The notes beneath the pieces are model-generated. The model had not been told where the DNA came from. It did no database searches and saw nothing but the letters and a program-made list of their open reading frames with translations. A DNA stretch of 5,060 nucleotides, taken from assembly GCA_045604965.1 (NCBI GenBank), contig JAZUPB010000033.1, positions 1-5,060 of the forward strand, read 5' to 3'. This document shows positions 1 through 3,742 of the stretch, in pieces (position 1 is the first letter of the stretch; each line of letters opens with the position of its first letter). The position numbers and the translations under genes are program-made. Source of the stretch: JAISGQ01 sp045604965. Its GTDB lineage: Bacteria; Bacillota; Clostridia; Oscillospirales; Acutalibacteraceae.

Positions 1-199
1 CGGCATAGTCCGCAATCTGTCCCAGATAGCTCAGCCACTTTACCGGGCTCATAATTATGCTGGTCAGGTCCGCTGCATACGGGTGCTCCTGCGCATACTC
101 TGTCCACTGTGTGCTTTCTCTTATCCGCTGCCTCGCTGTCAGGTCACTGGATATGAAATCTATGTACTCGTATGCCGCCGCGGGGCTGACGGTGGCATG
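1..199 (-). pseudogene. Module A: headless pre-toxin fragment, continues past left edge
   Basis: The minus strand is open from about position 217 to the window edge. The first codons belong to the terminator hairpin; protein-like sequence starts near 199 (HATVSPAAAYEYIDF) and continues through SDLTARQRIRESTQWTEYAQ to a hydrophobic stretch (SIIMSPVKWLSYLGQIADYA). There is no ATG, GTG or TTG start with a ribosome binding site at its head, and a TGA at 218-220 closes the frame upstream. The text resembles helical regions that precede the pre-toxin segment in large Clostridia polymorphic toxins, so I infer it is homologous to a part of the parent toxin lying further N-terminal than module D; no other module in the window covers it. 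It starts directly after the T-run of the terminator at 202-241. Its toxin tip and immunity gene would lie off the window. Function is inferred from context only. Confidence 0.55.
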
Positions 200-201
200 A
201 C

Positions 202-241
202 AAAAAACACAGTCTGCTCAATGAAGCAGGCTGTGTTTTTT
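202..241 (-). terminator. Intrinsic terminator after module B
   Basis: A 17-pair stem joins 202-218 to 225-241 with a six-base loop at 219-224; the GC-containing core is CACAGTCTGCT against AGCAGGCTGTG with one G-T wobble. Runs of six A and six T flank the core, so it can work in both directions. On the minus strand it follows the SH3-like immunity gene after about 70 bases and directly precedes module A. Confidence 0.85.
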
Positions 242-309
242 CTTGTATCACTTATTTGCTGTGTCTTAAAATATGCTCTTAAAGCTCTTTTAGAATGCGA
301 AGATTGTAT

Positions 310-513
310 TTATCGACATTCCTTGATTATCTCAAATAAATTGGGTGGAAAAGCATATTCTTCCTTAGTTTCATCCACAATCCCATACCAGTTTTTCTTA
401 AGGATTCTAGCTTCATACACCTTGCCTTTCCTCAAGGATAACGGATCATCCTCACCGATGTAACGCACCTTAATTCTACTATTAATCTTCAATGAACCAG
501 TTCCCATCTGCAT
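310..513 (-). CDS. SH3-like small immunity protein, partner of module B toxin
   Basis: The product has 67 residues. From about residue 14 it reads IKVRYIGEDDPLSLRKGKVY and ends EYAFPPNLFEIIKECR. From memory this matches a widespread small SH3-barrel-like Firmicutes family, usually starting MKVKYIG and ending YPPxLFEIVE, often found beside polymorphic toxins. The first 13 residues (MQMGTGSLKINSR) are an unusual extension overlapping the toxin's last codons by 32 bases. The ATG at 513 has an AAGGTG ribosome binding site seven bases upstream; an internal GTG just before RYIG is the alternative but lacks one. This suggests the promoterless gene is translated by coupling to the toxin. The likely role is to bind and neutralise the module B tip in the cytoplasm. 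A truncated relative lies at 1678-1752. The family call is fairly secure, the pairing is inferred from position. Confidence 0.8.
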   Translation of the reverse strand: MQMGTGSLKINSRIKVRYIGEDDPLSLRKGKVYEARILKKNWYGIVDETKEEYAFPPNLFEIIKECR

Positions 514-949
514 CAGGCTTCACCTTCCATTTATGTTTTCCCGCTGATGGTTCTTCATACCAATGAAGTTCCACATAATAACTTTCCCCTTCATAATCAA
601 CATATCCAAATCCAGCCATTTTTTGCCATTCAGATTCTTTACCTCCGTACCTCTCAACTAGCAAAGGCAATTCATCAATCTGCCTATTTCGCCCTTTGCC
701 AGCAATGGCTCTAATGCGGGAGACTCGGCTTCCTTCGCTCAAGTGAACAACTTCACCATTCGGTAGCTCAATATCATAATTCTTGGCTTTTGCCCCGACG
801 CTTCTGCCAACAACTATTTCTTCCTGCTCAATTATATCACGCGTTTTATCATAAACAAGTGTCTTCTCTTGCAACTTTTGGATCGTGGTTCCATTTTCCA
901 CCAAATCCACCTTACGCTGGGCATCACTAACTTTTCGGCTCAGCGTCAT
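482..949 (-). CDS. Module B: polymorphic toxin C-terminal module without its N-terminus
   Basis: From the ATG at 949 the product has 155 residues, but homology to the other modules continues upstream in frame to about 1033 (TFTQNQLHRLE, then HTGSAEYNKLKSAE), and the frame is open to a TAA at 1046-1048. No start codon with a proper ribosome binding site lies in that stretch; GGAG directly abuts ATG 949, which is too close. Residues 1-25 are the end of the shared coiled coil (SDAQRKVDLVENG). Residues 55-155 form the toxin tip, with AKNYDIELPNGEVVHLSEGS, IAGKGRNRQIDELPLLVERY and YVELHWYEEP. From memory this tip occurs in Firmicutes phage-like and polymorphic toxins, and a BECR-type nuclease fold is possible but not shown. 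It probably is not made as a free protein and serves as donor sequence. The immunity gene at 310-513 overlaps its end. Confidence 0.8.
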   Translation of the reverse strand: MTLSRKVSDAQRKVDLVENGTTIQKLQEKTLVYDKTRDIIEQEEIVVGRSVGAKAKNYDIELPNGEVVHLSEGSRVSRIRAIAGKGRNRQIDELPLLVERYGGKESEWQKMAGFGYVDYEGESYYVELHWYEEPSAGKHKWKVKPDADGNWFIED

Positions 950-1051
950 CTCCGCAGATTTCAGCTTGTTATACTCCGCAGAGCCGGTGTGCCCAGAGGA
1001 CTCAAGCCGGTGAAGCTGATTTTGTGTAAATGTATATACACATCGTTATCT

Positions 1052-1093
1052 AAAAAGCAGAAACAGAGCTAACCTCAAGATTAGCTCTGTTTC
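1052..1093 (-). terminator. Intrinsic terminator after module C
   Basis: A perfect 13-pair stem joins GAAACAGAGCTAA (1060-1072) to TTAGCTCTGTTTC (1081-1093), with an eight-base loop. On the minus strand it is followed by TGCTTTTT (T-run at 1052-1056). It closes the transcript containing the Sm-like immunity gene ending at 1118. The open frame of module B begins only a few bases after the T-run. Confidence 0.88.
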
Positions 1094-1117
1094 AATTATT
1101 TTTCAAATTACTCCATA

Positions 1118-1309
1118 TTACACAACTATGATCTTATAAATCTCCCTTGTAAACAACTCTGTCCTTCCTACTATAATGCTTTCAGTATCCGGCTCATTAT
1201 CCTCAGCAGAAATATAAGCAAACAACTCTCCTGAGAATTCCTCACCATCTGTCATAATAACTTTTACTTGTTTAGATGCATTTTGATCATAAAATTTACT
1301 GTAATTCAT
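1118..1309 (-). CDS. Sm-like (LSM-type) small immunity protein of an Ntox50-like remnant
   Basis: The product has 63 residues. The pattern VKVIMTDGEEFSGELFAYIS, then an acidic NEPDTESIIVG loop, then ELFTREIYKIIVV, is that of small Sm/SH3-like beta-barrel proteins found next to Firmicutes polymorphic toxins. The start is well supported: AAGGAG lies eight bases before the ATG, and the ATG overlaps the TGA of the toxin remnant at 1306-1434 in an ATGA junction, a layout that couples translation. I infer it was the immunity partner of that toxin. The toxin is now a 42-residue stub while this gene looks intact, which would make it an orphan immunity gene able to protect against siblings that still carry the toxin. 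The terminator at 1052-1093 follows 25 bases after its stop. Family by recall, role by context. Confidence 0.8.
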   Translation of the reverse strand: MNYSKFYDQNASKQVKVIMTDGEEFSGELFAYISAEDNEPDTESIIVGRTELFTREIYKIIVV

Positions 1310-1434
1310 TTCTGGTTCTCCTTAGTTGGCACAATATGAGTTCCGCGTTTCCCATAGTGTATTGTAACACGTCTCGTTTCAGATTCGGTTCCATCAAGCG
1401 GATTCTTAGAAACACCCACAACCTTGTCAACCAC
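1306..1434 (-). pseudogene. Remnant of an Ntox50-like toxin C-terminus
   Basis: The minus frame from GTG 1434 gives 42 residues: VVDKVVGVSKNPLDGTESET, then RRVTIHYGKRGTHIVPTKEN and QK, ending in TGA. The ending IHYxKxGTHIVP is, as I recall it, the characteristic C-terminal strand of polymorphic toxin type 50 (Ntox50, an RNase-type toxin). Only this last part is present; the rest of the catalytic domain and any pre-toxin segment are missing, and the frame upstream hits a TGA near 1475 after a lysine/arginine-rich non-domain stretch. It overlaps the 3' end of the immunity pseudogene at 1437-1658 in another frame when extended, so the join is recent-looking. Its stop overlaps the start of the Sm-like gene by four bases, the normal toxin-immunity layout. 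Inactive as a toxin. The Ntox50 call rests on a short motif. Confidence 0.6.
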
Positions 1435-1436
1435 AA

Positions 1437-1658
1437 TTAAAATAATACAGCACTTCCTTCTTCTTTCCTGCTCCTTTCAATACTGCGCCACGCATGACTA
1501 GCATATATCGTCTGCACATCATGTTTTGATCGCTTTACAAGTCAAGAGTACTTCCAATTAACAAATTCGATAACACCAGGTTCTGAGGTATCTCCTTCAG
1601 GATAATACTCGTATATTGTAACATCATCATTTTGCATTATTCTCTTATATGTTACCAT
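1437..1658 (-). pseudogene. Immunity-gene paralogue broken by one in-frame TGA
   Basis: The frame from ATG 1658 reads MVTYKRIMQN, then TIYEYYPEGDTSEPGVIEF, hits TGA at 1542-1544 (codon 39), and continues in the same frame with HDVQTIYASHAWRSIERSRK and EEGSAVLF to TAA at 1437-1439. It is a paralogue of the intact gene at 3521-3742, which shares YEYYPEG, the IYAxHAW block and an identical length of 73 codons. The match on both sides of the TGA shows that a single nonsense change broke it, not a frameshift. It keeps a strong ribosome binding site (AAAGGAG, seven bases before ATG), so a 38-residue N-terminal peptide could be made. TGA acts as the normal stop elsewhere in the window, so recoding is unlikely. 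Its presence suggests that a toxin of the module D type once sat here. Confidence 0.85.
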
Positions 1659-1677
1659 TGTGAATCTCCTTTAAGCA

Positions 1678-1752
1678 TCATGATCCTTCAAAATAGGTTT
1701 TCTCCTTGACAAAAGCAACTTGATAGTAATCTCCAATATATTTAACTTTCAT
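1678..1752 (-). pseudogene. Truncated SH3-like immunity gene
   Basis: ATG 1752 opens a 24-residue frame, MKVKYIGDYYQVAFVKEKTY followed by FEGS and a stop. The first 20 residues match the start of the SH3-like immunity family seen intact at 310-513 (KVRYIG, then KGKVY); the remaining two thirds are gone. The ribosome binding site is good: AAGGAG five bases before ATG, inside the end of the 87-residue gene, which overlaps it by 11 bases. The break coincides with the leader of the next immunity pseudogene, so this looks like a joint where a later module landed on an older immunity gene. Probably no function. Confidence 0.7.
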
Positions 1753-2005
1753 GTCCACTCCTTTTCCAAAGCGGCAACACTACTGAATCAAGATTGAACT
1801 CTGAGTTAGCATACACAGCTCCAACCTCGTAATCATTGAATATTGTAATTTCTCCATTGGATGTCTTATATACTTGAATTTGAGTGCCGTCTACATCCTC
1901 AAGGCAATATGTTTCACAAATCCCTTGCACATTTTCACCAATTAACATACATGCATCTCTAAACGCAACTGCATTCACGTCTTTAGAAATATTGTATGAA
2001 TACAT
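1742..2005 (-). CDS. Candidate immunity protein of module C toxin
   Basis: The product has 87 residues, with no signal peptide and an acidic, cytoplasmic character. Visible blocks are FRDACMLIGENV, LEDVDGTQIQVYKTSNGEI and TIFNDYEVGAVYANSEFNLD. From memory the DVDGxxIQ / NDYEVGAVY pattern recurs in small Firmicutes proteins next to polymorphic toxins of this type, but I cannot name the family. The start is clear: AGGAGG lies eight bases upstream of the ATG within the toxin's final Gly-Leu-Gly-Gly codons, and only one base separates the toxin stop from the ATG. Translation is thus probably coupled to the toxin gene. The last residues (VVLPLWKRSGHES) are less like the rest and run over the next immunity start, so the C-terminus may have been replaced at a recombination joint. 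Role inferred from position. Confidence 0.8.
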   Translation of the reverse strand: MYSYNISKDVNAVAFRDACMLIGENVQGICETYCLEDVDGTQIQVYKTSNGEITIFNDYEVGAVYANSEFNLDSVVLPLWKRSGHES

Positions 2006-2006
2006 T

Positions 2007-2996
2007 TTATTTTCCTCCTAATCCAAAGAGCTTATTCACATCTTCATTGGTTTTTGTAGCTGTCTCATAAATATCCAGTACGGCTTGCTCTCTTGTTAAC
2101 CCTTTTCTCTCCATTTTCGACTTAACAAGATCTTCAAAAGACCAGTTAGGTCGCCTTCTGTCAAGATCTGCTCGCGTCGCCTCGTCCGCCATCATCAATC
2201 TGGCCTGCATTCTTATGGAGTTCCTCGCCTCAAAAGCACTCAAGGCTTGTTTATCCATTGGCAATGTACTATCTATATTATCTTTGATTTTCGCCACCTC
2301 AGCAAGATACCACCTTCGGACCTCTTCATTACTCTTTTTTATTGTACCATTATTTGCAGTATTTGCAAGTTTACTGTTGTTCTCCGCCTTCTTTCTCAGC
2401 TCTTTAACGCTCGTGCCGTTCTCCAGCCTATCCACCTTGCGCTGAGCATCATCTACCTTACGATTCAATGACAACTCGGCAGATTTCAGCTTGTTATACT
2501 CCGCAGAACCGGTGCGGCCGGTGGACTCAAGCAGGTGAATCTGATTTTGTGTATCTGAAAGCACCCGCTGTCTGCTTTCAAGCAGTTCAACCGCATTTTT
2601 ATACTGCGACAATGACCGCCTTTCAAGCGGGGTGTGGGCAGTAGCAGTCAGCTCTTGTATCATGTTACTTTGGGACGTAGGCCTCACATTGCCGACGGCA
2701 GTGTCATCCCGGGCGATTCGTGAATCGCCCCTACCGCTTGCAACGTTCACCCCACCATAACCACCAGCCAAAAGCCCGCCCGACAGCATGCCGCCCAAAA
2801 CAGCAAGGCCAAGGCCGAGCGCCTGATCGCCCAGGGCATATTCAAAGGCTCGCTCATCACTGTAGCCCTGTGACCGGTAATACTCCACATTCTGCGACCA
2901 TTGGCTTTGATCTCCGGAGATGAGAATATCCGCAAAGCTGTTCAGCAGGTTCGATGCGCCCTCTTCGCTCCCCTCCGTCACCATGTTCTTCCACAC
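2007..2996 (-). CDS. Module C: polymorphic toxin C-terminal module (pre-toxin plus tip)
   Basis: The 329-residue frame starts at a GTG (2994-2996) that is really an internal Val codon of KYVWKNM; a TGA lies two codons upstream and no ribosome binding site is present, so the start is nominal. Residues 5-28 carry the shared TEGSEEGASNLLNSFADIL motif, 57-85 a Gly-rich hydrophobic stretch (LGLAVLGGMLSGGLLAGGY), 108-200 a charged helix likely to form a coiled coil (SQYKNAVELLESRQRVL, DDAQRKVDRLEN). Residues 223-329 are the tip: EEVRRWYLAEVAKI, a helical FEARNSIRMQARLMMAD block, and MERKGLTREQAVLDI before NKLFGLGGK. I recall similar tips in Rhs and other polymorphic toxins but know no activity for it. 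The immunity gene at 1742-2005 follows by one base. Likely a silent donor cassette; could be read only if fused to a full-length gene. Confidence 0.82.
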   Translation of the reverse strand: MWKNMVTEGSEEGASNLLNSFADILISGDQSQWSQNVEYYRSQGYSDERAFEYALGDQALGLGLAVLGGMLSGGLLAGGYGGVNVASGRGDSRIARDDTAVGNVRPTSQSNMIQELTATAHTPLERRSLSQYKNAVELLESRQRVLSDTQNQIHLLESTGRTGSAEYNKLKSAELSLNRKVDDAQRKVDRLENGTSVKELRKKAENNSKLANTANNGTIKKSNEEVRRWYLAEVAKIKDNIDSTLPMDKQALSAFEARNSIRMQARLMMADEATRADLDRRRPNWSFEDLVKSKMERKGLTREQAVLDIYETATKTNEDVNKLFGLGGK

Positions 2997-3002
2997 ATAT
3001 TT
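2426..3002 (-). repeat. Long direct repeat, copy 1 (pre-toxin region of module C)
   Basis: This stretch matches 4281-4857 at a constant offset of 1855 bases with no net insertion or deletion, mostly near-identical. One block at about 2505-2580 is clearly diverged. The repeat starts abruptly at the codons for KYVW (3002), two bases from a REP-like palindrome, and fades near the end of the coiled coil, where the toxin tips become unrelated. It is long enough to act as a substrate for homologous recombination. Module B shares the part equivalent to about 2426-2560. Confidence 0.9.
2711..2730. repeat. Palindrome inside the pre-toxin coding sequence (copy 1)
   Basis: GGGCGATTC and GAATCGCCC form a perfect nine-pair stem with a two-base loop. 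On the minus strand the context is GTAGGGGCGATTCACG, which I recall as the core of a dispersed palindromic repeat in many Clostridia. Here it is translated in frame as part of GRGDSRIARDD, between the Gly-rich stretch and the coiled coil. Confidence 0.6.
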
Positions 3003-3004
3003 TC

Positions 3005-3029
3005 AAGACAAGGGACTGATCTATGTCTT
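3005..3029 (-). repeat. REP-like 25-base palindrome a
   Basis: The ends are AAGACA and TGTCTT; read on the minus strand the centre is AGATCAGTCCC. It aligns without gaps over 25 bases with elements b, c and d, in the orientation opposite to b and d. It lies two bases from the point where the module C pre-toxin homology begins. Confidence 0.65.
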
Positions 3030-3050
3030 AACGGTAACGCTCCAAAACGC

Positions 3051-3084
3051 AAAAAGCCGACGCTGACAAAATGTCAGCGCCGGC
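3051..3084 (-). terminator. Intrinsic terminator after module D
   Basis: On the minus strand GCCGGCGCTGACA (3084-3072) pairs with TGTCAGCGTCGGC (3068-3056) with one G-U wobble and a three-base loop, followed by five T (3055-3051). It closes the transcript that carries the 55-residue gene and separates module D from module C. It lies between REP-like elements a and b. Confidence 0.9.
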
Positions 3085-3111
3085 TGCGGAGCAAATATTA
3101 TTCTTTTAGGT

Positions 3112-3136
3112 AAGACGCAGAACCGTCCACTGTCTT
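3112..3136 (+). repeat. REP-like 25-base palindrome b
   Basis: AAGAC and GTCTT ends, extended outward to perfect GTAAGAC/GTCTTAC arms (3110-3138), surround AGAACCGTCC. It has the same length and orientation as element d and is inverted relative to a. It lies nine bases beyond the stop of the 55-residue gene. Confidence 0.7.
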
Positions 3137-3145
3137 ACCCATAAT

Positions 3146-3313
3146 TTACTCTTCCTGAGTTCTTTCTCTCTCTTTTACCTTTCTTTTCTGCTCTAGATAT
3201 CGTTTATAGCTCTCCTGAGCTTCAGGCGGGGCATCCTTTTTGACAACCGGTACGTAATTCTTTAATTCCCACCACTCATCATTCGTTCGCCAGTACAAAT
3301 CTAATTTCTTCAT
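3146..3313 (-). CDS. 55-residue small protein, probable immunity or partner of an older toxin
   Basis: The frame from ATG 3313 to TAA 3146 reads MKKLDLYWRTNDEWWELKNY, then VPVVKKDAPPEAQESYKRYL, and ends in a highly charged tail (EQKRKVKERERTQEE). The start is well supported by AAAGGAG about nine bases upstream, inside the preceding toxin remnant, which it overlaps by 35 bases. That overlap is the layout of the other toxin-immunity pairs in this array. The Trp-rich start followed by DAPxEAxxSYxxYL looks like a conserved small Firmicutes protein, but I cannot name the family or a function. It contains no membrane segment or signal peptide. The terminator at 3051-3084 follows. It is intact, so either it still protects against the toxin whose tail lies upstream, or it is a passenger of the module. 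Confidence 0.72.
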   Translation of the reverse strand: MKKLDLYWRTNDEWWELKNYVPVVKKDAPPEAQESYKRYLEQKRKVKERERTQEE

Positions 3314-3410
3314 TTACTAAATCTCTCCTTTAAGATACTCACGAATTCTGTAGTAAACTCATCTTTATTTGAATTATGCTTAGCAATAACCTCAGGAATT
3401 ATCTCAATAC
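3279..3410 (-). pseudogene. Toxin tail remnant cut off by a REP-like pair
   Basis: A minus-strand frame ends at TGA 3279-3281 and gives the protein-like text RIEIIPEVIAKHNSNKDEF, then TTEFVSILKERFSNEEIRFV and LANE: about 43 residues of helical, charged sequence. Upstream of 3411 the frame stays open to a TAA at 3500-3502, but it is then translating the REP-like pair (GTVPCLG, then HETENRPLS), not a domain. There is no start codon with a ribosome binding site. The end overlaps the start of the 55-residue gene, as a toxin would overlap its immunity gene. I therefore read it as the last piece of an older toxin whose front part was lost where the palindromes now lie. I do not recognise the domain. 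Confidence 0.5.
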
Positions 3411-3435
3411 GAGACAGGGGTCGGTTCTCTGTCTC
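3411..3435 (-). repeat. REP-like 25-base palindrome c
   Basis: Perfect seven-base arms GAGACAG and CTGTCTC enclose GGGTCGGTTCT; read on the minus strand the centre is AGAACCGACCC. It is the best palindrome of the four, inverted relative to element d 30 bases away, and borders the toxin remnant at 3410. Confidence 0.72.
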
Positions 3436-3465
3436 ATGCCCGTCGCAGTACCAATTGCTTGCACC

Positions 3466-3490
3466 AAGACAAGGAACCGTCCCCCATCTT
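3466..3490 (+). repeat. REP-like 25-base palindrome d
   Basis: AAGAC and ATCTT ends around AGGAACCGTCCC, 25 bases, arms imperfect. It aligns with b in the same orientation and with c in the opposite one, so c and d form an inverted pair spanning 3411-3490. It lies about 30 bases after the stop of the module D immunity gene. Confidence 0.65.
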
Positions 3491-3520
3491 ACGTTAACTT
3501 ATTTAATTGTCGATTAGCAA

Positions 3521-3742
3521 TTAATACCACGCAACTGTTCCGCTATCCTTTTTAGTCTTCCTAACATCGTTCCATGCATGAGCAGCATAAATTCTCATTA
3601 CATCTTCAGTAGACTCTTCAATTAATTTAGGAACACCGCTACTATCAATTTCAAATATTCCAGACGCAGATACATTACCTTCGGGATAATACTCGTACCG
3701 CTTAATCCCATTTCTATTTTCTATAAGTTTATATTTTACCAT
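3521..3742 (-). CDS. Candidate immunity protein of module D toxin
   Basis: The product has 73 residues: MVKYKLIENRNGIKRYEYYP, then an acidic middle (IDSSGVPKLIEESTEDV), then RIYAAHAWNDVRKTKKDSG and a TVAWY end. No signal or membrane segment is seen. The ATG overlaps the toxin's TAA in a TAATG junction, with AAAGGA about ten bases upstream, so translation is probably coupled to the toxin frame. Position makes it the immunity partner of the module D tip. A paralogue of the same length with an in-frame stop lies at 1437-1658, so the family has occupied this locus at least twice. I do not know a named family. No terminator follows directly: only a weak seven-pair AT-rich hairpin at 3503-3524, so transcription probably continues into the 55-residue gene. 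Confidence 0.85.
   Translation of the reverse strand: MVKYKLIENRNGIKRYEYYPEGNVSASGIFEIDSSGVPKLIEESTEDVMRIYAAHAWNDVRKTKKDSGTVAWY

Noticed and set aside
83..463. Plus-strand open frame of 126 codons
   Set aside because: It crosses the terminator at 202-241 and lies opposite the SH3-like immunity gene and module A. Its Cys/Leu-rich composition does not look like a real protein.
1437..1658. TGA at 1542-1544 as selenocysteine or reassigned tryptophan codon
   Set aside because: TGA ends several other frames in the window, no selenocysteine hairpin is evident after it, and the aligned residue in the paralogue is not cysteine or tryptophan.
2720..2923. Plus-strand frame repeated at 4575-4778
   Set aside because: It appears twice only because the pre-toxin DNA is repeated; it is antisense to the conserved coding frame.
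3005..3490. CRISPR array from the repeated GAACCGTCC motif
   Set aside because: Only four copies, alternating in orientation, with spacing of 30 to 275 bases and palindromic ends: REP-like, not CRISPR.
3503..3524. Hairpin TTAATTG/CAATTAA as a terminator after the module D immunity gene
   Set aside because: Seven AT-only-rich pairs with one GC pair and no T-run; too weak.
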